Assembly (NCBI GenBank): GCA_947499935.1
Contig: CANMQH010000013.1
Span: 43,588-107,587, forward strand
Length of the DNA: 64,000 bases
Source: an uncultured Algibacter sp.
Lineage (GTDB): Bacteria > Bacteroidota > Bacteroidia > Flavobacteriales > Flavobacteriaceae
Direction: 5' to 3'
This document shows, piece by piece, positions 20,420-29,579 of this stretch. Within the stretch, counting starts at the first letter, position 1, and each line of letters starts with the position of its first letter. The notes under the pieces are model-generated. The model was not told the origin of the DNA. It was given only the letters and a program-made list of their open reading frames with translations, and made no database searches. Made by a program: the position numbers and the translations under genes.

Positions 20420-21088
20420 TTATCCTCTAACAGTCTTAATAATACTTAGCGCATTTTTAACGTCTTGCTCTAATTTAGCGTAATCTTTATTAGCTATAAT
20501 GTCTTTAGAGATTAACTTAGACCCCATTCCAACACAAGTAACACCAGCATCAAACCAACCTTTTAAATTCTCTTCGGTTGGAGCAACACCACCTGTAGGC
20601 ATAATGCTCGTCCATGGTTGTGGTCCTTTAACACCTTTTACAAATTGTGGTCCATATATATCGCCAGGAAAAAGTTTAACAATTTCGCAACCTAATTCTT
20701 CCGCCTTTGTTATTTCGGTTAATGTACCACATCCTGGAGACCATAACACCTTTTTACGGTTACATGCTATAGCAATATCTTCTCTTAATACAGGTGTTAC
20801 TATAAAATTAGCACCTAATGCCATGTATAAAGACGCTGCGCCAGCATCTGTAACAGACCCTACACCCATAATCATACCTGGTAATTCTTTTATGGCGTAT
20901 TTTGTTAATTCGCCAAAAACTTCGTGAGCAAAATCTCCACGAGCTGTAAACTCCATTAATCTAGCCCCACCATCGTAACATGCTTTTAATACGTTTTTAC
21001 TTAATTCTAAATCGTTACTAAAAAATAAAGGAATCATTCCTGTATCTTTCATAACCTGTGCTACTTCTAATCTTGTAAATTGTGCCAT
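20420..21088 (-). CDS. eda: 2-dehydro-3-deoxy-phosphogluconate aldolase
   Basis: The 222-residue protein cleaves KDPG to pyruvate and glyceraldehyde 3-phosphate. The family marks are the glutamate in LMEFTARG, the GVGSVTDAG block, and the Schiff-base lysine in EIVKLFPGD (near residue 134), followed by MPTGGVAP. It lies downstream of the KDG kinase gene on the same strand, so the pair converts KDG to KDPG and then to glycolytic intermediates, as in alginate or pectin breakdown. The long form with an N-terminal extension of about 10 residues is normal in Bacteroidota. Confidence 0.94.
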   Translation of the reverse strand: MAQFTRLEVAQVMKDTGMIPLFFSNDLELSKNVLKACYDGGARLMEFTARGDFAHEVFGELTKYAIKELPGMIMGVGSVTDAGAASLYMALGANFIVTPVLREDIAIACNRKKVLWSPGCGTLTEITKAEELGCEIVKLFPGDIYGPQFVKGVKGPQPWTSIMPTGGVAPTEENLKGWFDAGVTCVGMGSKLISKDIIANKDYAKLEQDVKNALSIIKTVRG

Positions 21089-21098
21089 ATTCTATTAT

Positions 21099-21123
21099 AA
21101 ATCCTTCCCAGAGGGAAGGATTT
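21099..21123 (-). terminator. Hairpin between the kdgK and eda genes
   Basis: A perfect 10-base inverted repeat (21099-21108 with 21114-21123) around a 5-base loop lies in the gap between kdgK and eda. On the minus strand no real T-run follows, so it may be a stabilising or attenuating hairpin and not a full terminator. Confidence 0.55.
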
Positions 21124-21213
21124 TTATATTAGTTAATATTTATTGTTTTAATTATATGCTCTGTTTGTGTCATTGTTAAACCTATAAAATTATTTAACAA
21201 TTAAATGCTAATA

Positions 21214-22254
21214 TTATCTAGCTACACGCCCAGAAGAATCTCCTCCCATTAATTTCATAACCTCATCTACAGTTACCAAGTTAGCATCACCTTTTATAGT
21301 ATGCTTTAAACATGATGCAGCCACAGCAAAATCTAATGCGTTTTGATCGTTTTCAGGATATGTAAGTAAACCATAGATTAAACCTCCCATAAATGAATCT
21401 CCTCCACCTACTCTATCAACTATATCTGTAATTTGATATTGACGTGTTTCGTACATTTTTTTACCGTCATATAAAACACCTGCCCACGTATTATGCGATG
21501 CAGAAATAGAGCCTCTTAACGTTGTAATTACTTTTTTAGCTCTTGGAAATTTCTCCATCATTTGTTGGCAAACAGATAAAAATGCTTCTGCTTTTACATC
21601 ATGTCCTTGTGTTGTAATATCCAACCCTTCTGGCTTGATACCAAAATGCATTTCAGCATCTTCTTCATTTCCTAAAATAACATCACAATACGATGTTAAC
21701 TCGGTCATTATTTTTTCGCGGTCTCCACCATATTTCCATAGTTTTGCACGATAATTTAAATCTGTAGAAATAGTAACGCCTAATTTACTTGCCGCTTTAA
21801 CAGCTTCTAAACAAACATCTGCAGAACTTTGCGAAATCGCAGGTGTAATTCCTGTCCAGTGAAACCACTCAACACCTTCAAAAACTTTTTCCCAATCAAC
21901 CATGCCCGATTGGATTTCTGCCATAGCAGAATGTGCTCTATCGTAAACCACTTTACTTCCTCTTGAAACAGCTCCTGTTTCTAAAAAATAAATACCTAAA
22001 CGGTCACCACCCCATACTATTTTATCTACACCTACACCTCTTTTGCGCATCTCCATCATGGCACACTCTCCAATATCATTTTTAGGTAAACGGGTTACAA
22101 AATCACAAGAAACACCAAAATTAGCCAATGAAACAGCTACGTTAGATTCTCCTCCACCATAAACGACATCAAAATTATTAGCTTGCGAAAATCTTAAAAA
22201 TCCTTGTGGAGATAATCTTAACATAATCTCTCCAAATGTTACTACTTTACTCAT
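21214..22254 (-). CDS. kdgK: 2-keto-3-deoxygluconate kinase (PfkB family)
   Basis: The 346-residue protein is a PfkB-type sugar kinase. VTFGEIMLRLSP opens the fold, GGGESNVAVSLA is the substrate-binding signature, and DRVGGGDSFMGGLIYG (about residues 277-292) holds the catalytic aspartate and the anion hole. The pairing with KDPG aldolase and the divergent LacI-type gene supports KDG as substrate. A palindromic operator (22286-22303) lies 32 bases before the start, so the gene is probably repressed by the neighbouring regulator. Confidence 0.93.
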   Translation of the reverse strand: MSKVVTFGEIMLRLSPQGFLRFSQANNFDVVYGGGESNVAVSLANFGVSCDFVTRLPKNDIGECAMMEMRKRGVGVDKIVWGGDRLGIYFLETGAVSRGSKVVYDRAHSAMAEIQSGMVDWEKVFEGVEWFHWTGITPAISQSSADVCLEAVKAASKLGVTISTDLNYRAKLWKYGGDREKIMTELTSYCDVILGNEEDAEMHFGIKPEGLDITTQGHDVKAEAFLSVCQQMMEKFPRAKKVITTLRGSISASHNTWAGVLYDGKKMYETRQYQITDIVDRVGGGDSFMGGLIYGLLTYPENDQNALDFAVAASCLKHTIKGDANLVTVDEVMKLMGGDSSGRVAR

Positions 22255-22285
22255 TTTTTAGTTTTTGTTAGTTTAAATTTACTAC

Positions 22286-22303
22286 TGCTTAAACGTTTAA
22301 GCA
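22286..22303. promoter_or_regulatory. Operator palindrome O1 (KDG regulator)
   Basis: The perfect palindrome TGCTTAAACGTTTAAGCA has the central CG pair usual for LacI/GalR operators. It lies 32 bases upstream of kdgK and its centre is 88 bases from the identical second copy, about eight helical turns, which would suit looping. Confidence 0.8.
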
Positions 22304-22318
22304 TATTGTTTAAAATTA

Positions 22319-23434
22319 ATGAAAAACATGGTCTTAATAGCCATTTTGATTATAAACATTAACGTATTATATTTGCTTAAACGTTTAAGCAAATATATAA
22401 AAAAACTCAATATCAAAAAGAAAACCACAATAAAAGATATTGCTAATGTCCTAAACATATCACCTGCTGCTGTTTCTAAAGCATTGCACGATGACTCTAG
22501 AATTAGTGATAAAACAAAAAAAGCAGTAAAACAAGTTGCCAAAAATTTAAACTACCAACCAAACCATTTGGCCAGTGCTTTACGTAAAGGTAAAAGCAAG
22601 TTAGTGGGTGTTATTGTGCCTCGTACAAATAGCAATTTTTTTTCTTCAGTAATTCAAAATATCGAAGAAGTTTTAAATAAAGAAGGTTATAACATCATCA
22701 TTACCCAATCTAACGAATCCTATAAAAAAGAATGTAATAATATAGACACTTTATTATTTACTCAAGTTGATGGTATTATAGCCTCTATGGCAAACGAAAC
22801 CGTTAATCTTGAATATTTTGAGAAAGTAAAATCTAAAGGCATTCCATTAATTCTTTTTGATCGTGGTGAAAATGATTTAAATGTAGATTACATAGGTATT
22901 AATGATTATGATAGTAGTCATGTTATTATTGAACACCTTGTTAATCAAGGCTGTAAAAGGATTGCTCATATTGGTGGTTACAAACACACCCGCATTTTTA
23001 ATAACAGGATTAGAGGTTATAATGATGCCCTAAAAAAACACAACCTGCCACTTGATGCGGAGTTGCTTATTGAGAGTAATCTTAGTATAAAGGACGGTAG
23101 AGAAAAAATGACTCAGTTATTACATTTAAAAAACAAACCAGATGCTGTTTATGTAGCTAGTGATTATGCAGCTCTTGGTGCGCTACAGGTATTAAATGAA
23201 AATAATATTAAAATGCCCGAAGATATTGCTCTTGTAGGATTTGGAGATGAGCCTTTTACGGCCATGGTAACACCTACCTTAACAAGCATTAACCAACATA
23301 GTGCAGAAATAGGCAAACAAGCCGCCAAAACATTTTTATCGCATGCTAAAAACAAGGTTGTAAAACAATCATTAAATAAAATAATACTAAATGCAAAGTT
23401 AATTATTAGAGATTCTTCAGACAAACGTCCCTAA
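22319..23434 (+). CDS. LacI family transcriptional regulator
   Basis: The protein has an N-terminal helix-turn-helix KTTIKDIANVLNISPAAVSKALHDDSRIS and a hinge NYQPNHLASALRKGKS, then a periplasmic-binding-like sensor domain (about 60-340 counted from the helix-turn-helix). It very likely represses kdgK and its own gene in response to a KDG-type ligand, from the gene order and the two shared operators. The start is uncertain: the only upstream ATG codons (22319, 22328) precede a well-formed promoter at 22345-22375 and the operator O2 inside the frame. If that promoter is used, translation must begin downstream at a non-ATG codon such as ATC at 22412, just before the conserved KKKTTIKDIA. Confidence 0.9.
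   Translation: MKNMVLIAILIININVLYLLKRLSKYIKKLNIKKKTTIKDIANVLNISPAAVSKALHDDSRISDKTKKAVKQVAKNLNYQPNHLASALRKGKSKLVGVIVPRTNSNFFSSVIQNIEEVLNKEGYNIIITQSNESYKKECNNIDTLLFTQVDGIIASMANETVNLEYFEKVKSKGIPLILFDRGENDLNVDYIGINDYDSSHVIIEHLVNQGCKRIAHIGGYKHTRIFNNRIRGYNDALKKHNLPLDAELLIESNLSIKDGREKMTQLLHLKNKPDAVYVASDYAALGALQVLNENNIKMPEDIALVGFGDEPFTAMVTPTLTSINQHSAEIGKQAAKTFLSHAKNKVVKQSLNKIILNAKLIIRDSSDKRP
22345..22375 (+). promoter_or_regulatory. Promoter of the LacI-type gene
   Basis: TTTG at 22345-22348, a 19-base spacer and TATATTTG at 22368-22375 match the Bacteroidota consensus exactly. The operator O2 begins inside the -7 element, so bound regulator would block the polymerase. Confidence 0.7.
22372..22393. 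promoter_or_regulatory. Operator palindrome O2 (KDG regulator)
   Basis: A second perfect copy of TGCTTAAACGTTTAAGCA, extended by two matching pairs on each side. It overlaps the -7 element of the regulator's own promoter and lies inside the longest possible reading frame of the regulator. Confidence 0.82.
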
Positions 23435-23518
23435 AATTACTGCACTCGTCACAATAAAATTCATCATGACAATCTTTTTTAGTAGATTTAAAGCATATTA
23501 TAAATTACAATCATCAAA

Positions 23519-25990
23519 ATGATAGATACTGTTTCCGATAAATTAAAAGAAGCCATACATATTGCTCAAGCCATTGCAAAAGAATATTCGCATTCAGAAT
23601 ATGGGTCGGCTCATTTATTAAAAGCCCTTTTACATAAAAGTATAGGGATGTTAAAATACATAGAAAGTATTGGCCAAGATGCCTATTATATAGAAGAATG
23701 GGCAGAAGTAAGATTAGAAACTTTGCCAAGAACTACTAAAGTACCCGAAAACCCGAGTAGCGACGATACTATTGAAGCCGTTTTTTACGAAGCTGAAAGT
23801 GCTAAACTAAAAATTGGAGTCGAAAACGTAAACGAGTTTTGTGTTCTTATCGCTTTGTGTACGCCTGGCGTAGGGTTCTCGTTCGAGCAATTAAAAACCA
23901 TGCCGCTTACACCTGCAGAAATTATTAATAATCTCACTGCAAATGGTGATAAACCAAGTGAGATTGAAAATATAGTTTCTAATAATGATGTGGCTAATAA
24001 AAATGCGGCATCAAATTCTATACTACAAACGTATTGTATTGATAAAACTGCCGATGCTAAAAGTGAGACGCTAGAAATAATTTCTGGCCGTGATTCTGAA
24101 ATTAAAATGATTACCGAAATCTTAGGTAGACGGTCTAAACCTAACGTTTTAGTATTAGGAGACCCTGGTGTTGGCAAAACAGTATTACTAAATGGCCTAA
24201 CCTACGCAACATTAAGTGAGTCTATACCAGAACACTTAAAAAATGCTCGTGTTTTTGAGTTAGATTTTATCCATTTAGTATCTGGCGCAGGTTATAAAGG
24301 AGAAATTGAAGATCGATTAAAAAAAGTTATCGAAGCTGTTAAAGGCTTTAGTAAACCCATCCTTTTAATTGACGAATTAAACAACTTAACCGATAAAAAC
24401 TCTGGTAATCAAGGTTTAGCCAACATTTTAAAGGCAGAATTAGTTAAGGGCGATTTAACCATTATTGGAACCGCAACTAACGACTCCTTTAGAAAACATA
24501 TAGAAACAGATGAAGGTTTGTCTAGACAATTTGAAATTATACGCTTACAAGAACCTAATGAAGATGAAGCGTTCCGAATGATTTCTAATACCGTATCGTA
24601 TTACACAAACCACCATAACCTAGACATAGATAAAGACAGTATTAAAGAGGCCATACGCTTAGCAAAACGTTATAATAAAGAACGTAGCTTGCCAGATTCT
24701 GCAATCGATTTGATTGATCGTACCATGTCTGCCACTAAATACATGATACAAACCTCTAAACCCGAAATAGCGAATTTAAAGCTTCAACTAGAAGCTCTAA
24801 AAAAAGGAGGATTAAAAAAAGACGAATTACTTGCCGAACAAGCTTGGTTAAATCTTCAACTGAAAAACAAACTAAGTTATTTGTTATTTAGTGACATTCC
24901 TGAAGATTTAATTTATCAAAACATAAAAGATAGTAAAGCGGGTTTCAAAATACTAGAAAAACTCCTTAATCAACTTAATAAAACAGCCCTTAAAGCAAAA
25001 AAGAGCATTACTAAGGCAGACATAGCATCTACCATAGCAAATAAAACAGGCATCCCTACAGGTAAATTACAAAGCGACGAAAAAGAGCGTTTACTAAACA
25101 TGGAAGCCGAACTCCAAAAACGTGTTATAGGGCAAGACCATGCTGTTAAAGTTATTACAGAAGCGGTATTAGAATCGCGATCTGGCTTAAGTAAACCGGG
25201 GTTACCAACAGGATCTTTCTTTTTCTCTGGACCAACAGGAACAGGTAAAACGGAACTCGCAAAAGCATTGGCAGAATTTTTATTTCAAACCGAAACATCC
25301 ATTATAAGGTTTGACATGTCGGAGTTTAAAGAAGAGCATTCGGCAGCACTTTTATATGGAGCACCTCCGGGATATGTAGGTTACGAAGAAGGTGGCTTAC
25401 TCGTTAACAAAATAAGACAAAAACCATACTCTATTGTTCTTTTTGATGAAATTGAAAAAGCACACCCTTCGGTTTTTGATATTTTTCTTCAAATTTTAGA
25501 TGAAGGCAAACTATCTGACCGTTTGGGTAAAGAGGGCGATTTCTCTAATGCCGTTATCCTATTTACATCCAACATTGGTAGCGACCATATTGTAAGTTCA
25601 TTTGGTCAAGGTATTATTCCAAAATCTAGTGATTTACTAGAAATGATGGGCAATCATTTTAGACCAGAGTTTTTAGGAAGATTGACCGAAATAATTCCGT
25701 TTTCTCCAATTACAGAAGACAATGTTGCCAAGATTTTTAAAATTCAACTTAAAGATTTGCTAAAAGCATTAGAAAAGCAAGGTATTAGTTTAGAAATTTC
25801 AGATAAAGCCATTAACCACTTGGCCAAGAAAGGGTTTACTCCAAAATATGGAGCAAGACCTTTAAGAGGTGTTATAAGAAATGACTTAAGATCGCCGTTA
25901 TCTAAACTTATAATTTCTGGAAAAATAGAAAAAGGAGCAAAAATTGTTTTAGACATCGACAAAAAAGACCAGTTAAGCTGGAAATATTAG
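23519..25990 (+). CDS. tssH: T6SS sheath-recycling ATPase TssH (ClpV-like)
   Basis: The 823-residue protein has a Clp N-domain (1-150, AYSHSE-like helices that bind sheath protein), a first AAA+ module with Walker A GDPGVGKT (residues 214-221), a middle coiled region (about 400-440), and a second AAA+ module with GPTGTGKT (571-578) and ILFDEIEKAHP. The last part is the Clp C-terminal small domain. It pulls contracted TssB/TssC sheaths apart for reuse in the cytoplasm. It heads the plus-strand tssH-tssB-tssC group, which marks it as the T6SS member and not housekeeping ClpB or ClpC. Confidence 0.93.
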   Translation: MIDTVSDKLKEAIHIAQAIAKEYSHSEYGSAHLLKALLHKSIGMLKYIESIGQDAYYIEEWAEVRLETLPRTTKVPENPSSDDTIEAVFYEAESAKLKIGVENVNEFCVLIALCTPGVGFSFEQLKTMPLTPAEIINNLTANGDKPSEIENIVSNNDVANKNAASNSILQTYCIDKTADAKSETLEIISGRDSEIKMITEILGRRSKPNVLVLGDPGVGKTVLLNGLTYATLSESIPEHLKNARVFELDFIHLVSGAGYKGEIEDRLKKVIEAVKGFSKPILLIDELNNLTDKNSGNQGLANILKAELVKGDLTIIGTATNDSFRKHIETDEGLSRQFEIIRLQEPNEDEAFRMISNTVSYYTNHHNLDIDKDSIKEAIRLAKRYNKERSLPDSAIDLIDRTMSATKYMIQTSKPEIANLKLQLEALKKGGLKKDELLAEQAWLNLQLKNKLSYLLFSDIPEDLIYQNIKDSKAGFKILEKLLNQLNKTALKAKKSITKADIASTIANKTGIPTGKLQSDEKERLLNMEAELQKRVIGQDHAVKVITEAVLESRSGLSKPGLPTGSFFFSGPTGTGKTELAKALAEFLFQTETSIIRFDMSEFKEEHSAALLYGAPPGYVGYEEGGLLVNKIRQKPYSIVLFDEIEKAHPSVFDIFLQILDEGKLSDRLGKEGDFSNAVILFTSNIGSDHIVSSFGQGIIPKSSDLLEMMGNHFRPEFLGRLTEIIPFSPITEDNVAKIFKIQLKDLLKALEKQGISLEISDKAINHLAKKGFTPKYGARPLRGVIRNDLRSPLSKLIISGKIEKGAKIVLDIDKKDQLSWKY

Positions 25991-26058
25991 TAATTATAAC
26001 TTTTCATAGAAAAAAGTTTATATATTTATAAAATATACATTTAAAAACAAGTATAGTT

Positions 26059-26508
26059 ATGAGTGATACATATGGATTAGGTGGAACGGAAGTGCAAACT
26101 GACGCAAATGAAGCAATTCAAGAAATCCCACAAAACAGAACGTTATTTGTAGAGAAACTTACACATGACCAACCTATTAAGCCTGAAATCGTTAAAGGTC
26201 TAAAAACTGTTGAAGATGTTTTTGAACATTACAAACCCGAAGTAGATGTTGACTTTGAAGACTCTGATGGTGTTACAAAAAAAGAAACTTTAAATTTTAG
26301 TAATTTAGGAGATTTTGGAGCTAAAGGTATTACAAGACAAAGTCAATTTTTAAAAGGTTTAAATACCGAAAAAGAGCAATACGTAAAAATTATAAAGCAG
26401 CTAAAGACAAATAAAATACTTAAAGCGGCCTTAACAGATCCTGAAGCAAAAGTCGCTTTAATGGAATCTATACGTGCATTAATAAGTGAAATAGAAGAAA
26501 ATAAATAA
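26059..26508 (+). CDS. tssB: T6SS sheath small subunit TssB
   Basis: The 149-residue protein pairs with TssC to build the contractile sheath. The middle has the pattern LKTVEDVFEHYKPEVDVDFED and LNFSNLGDFGAKGITRQSQFL, close to the VipA core, and the end is a charged helix that inserts in the neighbouring subunit. Length is normal. It starts 68 bases after tssH and ends 6 bases before tssC. Confidence 0.93.
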   Translation: MSDTYGLGGTEVQTDANEAIQEIPQNRTLFVEKLTHDQPIKPEIVKGLKTVEDVFEHYKPEVDVDFEDSDGVTKKETLNFSNLGDFGAKGITRQSQFLKGLNTEKEQYVKIIKQLKTNKILKAALTDPEAKVALMESIRALISEIEENK

Positions 26509-26514
26509 AATAAT

Positions 26515-27870
26515 ATGTCAGAATCAGCTAAAAAAGCGCAACAACTTGCTCCGGTTCAAAACCCAGCAAAGCATCTTAAAGAAAATAACGAAAAGCTTAC
26601 TAAATATGGTGGTTTTGATTTATTAGAAGCATGCGTAGAAGGGGTTCAAAACATGAATCCGGACCGAAAGGCGAGAAAAAGAATTTTCTTAACTGAAAAT
26701 TCTAAAAAAGAAGATAGAGAAACATTAAAAAAGACTTTAGAAATTTGGGCAGATGCCATACAATCTGATTCTATTACAGATATGGTTGAAGAATCTGAGA
26801 AGAAATCTAAAAACGCTCAAGAATCGCTCAAGAAAAACTTGGGTGCCGCTATAGATGTTTCAAGAAATTTAGAACAATCATACCGTTCTATGGCCTTGTT
26901 TTATAAAAACACAGAGTCTGATAAGCTTAAAAATATATCTATAGTAAATGCAGAACTAGATCAAGTAAAAGATTTAGACAACACGCGCTTTATAGATGCT
27001 ATTGCCGATGAATTAAAATCTACTTACGACCGTTTAGATTTAAGAGAAAATTATGGTTTATTAGTTATTCCTGGTTACTTAGGTTCTAATAAAGTTGTAG
27101 AAAAATGGGCTAAGATTGCTTACGAAAATAAAGCCATGCTTATTACTGATTTTGAGCATTTAGATGAGCCAGACGATGTTATGGAGATGTTTGAATCTGC
27201 CAACCTTACAGGAGGCGACAAATACCGCTCTAACGTTATTATGTCTTGTAACTGGCTTGTTGGCCGTGGTAAACACGATGAAGTTGGAGAAGAAGATGAT
27301 TTATTTGTACCACCATCGGGTGCTTTAGCAGGTAAGATATACAATACGCTAATGTCTCAGGTAACTGCAGGTAAAAAACATGGTGGTATTAATGAGATTG
27401 ATGGTGTTAGATTTGATCTTAGAAAAAGTGAGATTGCTCAGTTAGAAAAACTAGGTTTAGTCCCTATGGTAAACGAATATGGTAAGGTTATGGCCTTTTC
27501 TGCCAAAACGTTATTTAATGGAGACAACCTAGGGTTACAAACTTACTCTGTAGTACGTGTATTTGATTATGTAACCAAAGTATTGATGGATTTCTTAAAC
27601 CGTCGTGCTTTTGAGAACTTTAATGCCAAAACTCGTAAGGAGTTAATGGGGCAAATTGTTAAGTTTTTAGATGGTGTTACTGGTCCAGATAAATTAATTG
27701 AAGATTTTTCAATTAAAAGATTTGAACAAGACCCTAACCATAAAGATCGTGTATATTTAGATGTACACATGAAACCTTATTTCCCTGCCAAAAACTTTTT
27801 AATTAAAATGGATGGACAAAAAGGAGATGATGGTAATGAGTGGGATGCTGAATATGAGCAACAAAAATAA
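26515..27870 (+). CDS. tssC: T6SS sheath large subunit TssC
   Basis: The 451-residue protein is the large sheath subunit (VipB type). Recognisable parts are YGLLVIPGYLGSNKVVEKWAK, LITDFEHLDEPDDVMEMFE and a C-terminal FNAKTRKELMGQIVKFLDGV, followed by the handshake strand KNFLIKMDGQ. The N-terminal 100 residues are a charged helical region. Subtype iii proteins are this length, shorter than most subtype i TssC. It ends the plus-strand sheath operon, and a strong terminator follows. Confidence 0.94.
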   Translation: MSESAKKAQQLAPVQNPAKHLKENNEKLTKYGGFDLLEACVEGVQNMNPDRKARKRIFLTENSKKEDRETLKKTLEIWADAIQSDSITDMVEESEKKSKNAQESLKKNLGAAIDVSRNLEQSYRSMALFYKNTESDKLKNISIVNAELDQVKDLDNTRFIDAIADELKSTYDRLDLRENYGLLVIPGYLGSNKVVEKWAKIAYENKAMLITDFEHLDEPDDVMEMFESANLTGGDKYRSNVIMSCNWLVGRGKHDEVGEEDDLFVPPSGALAGKIYNTLMSQVTAGKKHGGINEIDGVRFDLRKSEIAQLEKLGLVPMVNEYGKVMAFSAKTLFNGDNLGLQTYSVVRVFDYVTKVLMDFLNRRAFENFNAKTRKELMGQIVKFLDGVTGPDKLIEDFSIKRFEQDPNHKDRVYLDVHMKPYFPAKNFLIKMDGQKGDDGNEWDAEYEQQK

Positions 27871-27970
27871 GACTACACTTAAATCCCGCTGAAAAAGCTG
27901 GATTTAGTACAACTTACAATGTTGAGTTCGTCTTACAGACTTCTCAAAATTGAGTTTCACTAATAAAAAA

Positions 27971-28008
27971 ACAGACCGTCTAACAATGTTAGACGGTCTG
28001 TTTTTTTT
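27971..28008 (+). terminator. Strong terminator after the sheath operon
   Basis: A stem of 14 bases (ACAGACCGTCTAAC with its complement) with a short loop, followed by eight T. It lies between the convergent ends of tssC and tssO and has an A-run on the other side, so it could serve both. Confidence 0.9.
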
Positions 28009-28067
28009 ATATTAAAGCTAATAGAATAGCTAAATTAAAATAATATTATCTTACTAAATTCTCTCTA

Positions 28068-28577
28068 TTAATTAGAAGAATATCTGGCGACTTGTAAATC
28101 TCGCTGTGCTTGTTGGTAATCGTCTTTACACTTATCTAGAGCTTCTTTATACTCTTTTATTTTACTCTCAGCACCTTTTAAATCACGAAGCTTATCTTTA
28201 GTAACCTGCAATTCTACGTACATATTTATAATATTATTATATAGATCAAAATTAATTTTAGAATCTTTAGTAGGTATTTTACCTTGTAAAGCTGCAAGCT
28301 TTTTACTAATTAAAGAGTTCTGAAAATCAATATTTTGTCCAGGAACGTCTAAAGAATCTATCATGCTTTTCACACTCACAGTCTCTTTATAAAAGCCTTT
28401 TTGAAATTCAATTTCTTTTTCTATGGCCTTAGCTTGCTCTTTAAGTAACGTATTTTCTTTGTTTGGCACTTTATAAGTAAAAAACACCGCCGTGATAATG
28501 ATACCTACAGTAACCAAAAAAAGTAATAAAAATTTCAAAAAACTATTTCTTCTCTCTTTACTATTTTTAGGTTTCAT
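28068..28577 (-). CDS. tssO: T6SS subtype iii membrane protein TssO
   Basis: The 169-residue protein has a short basic cytoplasmic end, one membrane segment (about residues 13-34), then a periplasmic region with two coiled-coil stretches (about 40-60 and 105-165) rich in Lys/Glu. This shape and the place beside the sheath operon match TssO, one of the Bacteroidota-specific proteins (TssN, TssO, TssP, TssQ, TssR) that replace the TssJLM envelope complex. The assignment is by layout and context plus remembered sequence style, so it is not absolute. It is transcribed towards tssC. Confidence 0.75.
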   Translation of the reverse strand: MKPKNSKERRNSFLKFLLLFLVTVGIIITAVFFTYKVPNKENTLLKEQAKAIEKEIEFQKGFYKETVSVKSMIDSLDVPGQNIDFQNSLISKKLAALQGKIPTKDSKINFDLYNNIINMYVELQVTKDKLRDLKGAESKIKEYKEALDKCKDDYQQAQRDLQVARYSSN

Positions 28578-28723
28578 ATATTAAAGGTATTAGTATTTGT
28601 GTTAAAACTTAGATACAAATATAACAAATGATTTAAAAAAGCAAGTATTTACTGTAGACTGAATTGTAATTTAGTTTTGTATTTTAAATTAAATCTAAGA
28701 GTCATGTAAAATATATAGAGTAA

Positions 28724-29210
28724 ACATTTTACTTTCCTCAATATTGTGAACTTTACCGTAAATATCCAACTCGCTTTACCATACTTTTTTGCCATTATCA
28801 TCAAATGCTTGCACAGGTGTGCCTAGGTAATCACAGATAATAGAGTATGTTTTATCACCCACTATTTTAGCTTGTGGCACGAAACTATCCTGCTCAAAGA
28901 CCCATGTGGTTAATTGACTTTGAGACTTCTCGGCTTCACCCGAAGTGACACTAGGAATTGGCTCTTCGCTATCCAATTCAATATCGCCTTTTTCGTTTAC
29001 AAACAGTTTTGGACGATTTTCTATGTTGTACTGCCATTCGTGTAATGGCACGTTTCCATCCCATACAAAACGGGTTATTAGCCCCTTAGATTTTGCTCGG
29101 CCTGAGGTTACTATTTTAGCCGTACGCCTGCCTAAAGCATCGTACTCAAAACTTATGTGTTCTCGGTTGGGTTTGGTAACCGATTTTAACATACCGTTAC
29201 CAAACCAATC
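28724..29210 (-). pseudogene. Rhs core remnant without toxin tail
   Basis: The frame from DWFGNGMLKSVTKPNREH to the SELDIYGKV block copies the end of the complete Rhs protein encoded at 34427-38764. It is dead: a stop precedes it directly, and a TAA sits at 28776-28778 where the intact copy reads a glutamate after ENVW, with the core frame resuming straight after it. Homology ends at about 28724. No toxin tail or immunity gene belongs to it. It is the left-most member of the displaced cassette array, next to the tssO gene. Confidence 0.8.
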
Positions 29211-29256
29211 TTACCTTTCGTCCATATCTTTTGGGTATTCTACGCCTCTTACTCAA

Positions 29257-29286
29257 GCCCGCCACTAGTTACAAAATAGCGGGAGC
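29257..29286. repeat. Short hairpin repeat with ACTAGTTACAA, copy 1
   Basis: GCCCGC and GCGGG(A)GC pair around ACTAGTTACAAAATA. The core ACTAGTTACAA recurs at 33765 and 33853, all at borders of Rhs cassettes. It lies between an immunity gene and an Rhs core remnant. Confidence 0.6.
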
Positions 29287-29325
29287 TAACCCATTTACCA
29301 ACTCCATTCCCTAAATCTTTTATAG

Positions 29326-29574
29326 CTATCCTTTATTTAAACCTTCTTTTGCAATTTCTAAAAGTCTATTATGCTTATTATTTAAATTTTTAATAATTTC
29401 TAATGTTTCAATATTCCCTTTTTCATAAACCCAAAGTTCTATGGAATCTGAGATTTCATGACTTAAATCATCATTAGAAAAATATAGATGTATCATTTTT
29501 TCTAATGCTAAATTTAAATTTTCTTCTGCAAGTTCTTCATAAGAACTCATTAATATTTCAATATTTGATTCCAT
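29326..29574 (-). CDS. Putative immunity protein for the toxin tail encoded at 29580-30524
   Basis: The 82-residue acidic, all-helical protein is not recognised by family. It starts 5 bases after the stop of the Rhs fragment that carries the toxin, in the place where an immunity gene always follows an Rhs tail. It has no signal peptide, so it should act in the cytoplasm on a cytoplasmic toxin. The role is inferred from position only. Confidence 0.6.
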   Translation of the reverse strand: MESNIEILMSSYEELAEENLNLALEKMIHLYFSNDDLSHEISDSIELWVYEKGNIETLEIIKNLNNKHNRLLEIAKEGLNKG

Positions 29575-29579
29575 TATTT

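Noticed and set aside
20499..20927. 142-codon frame opposite eda
   Set aside because: Antisense shadow of the aldolase gene, whose active-site motifs prove the other strand.
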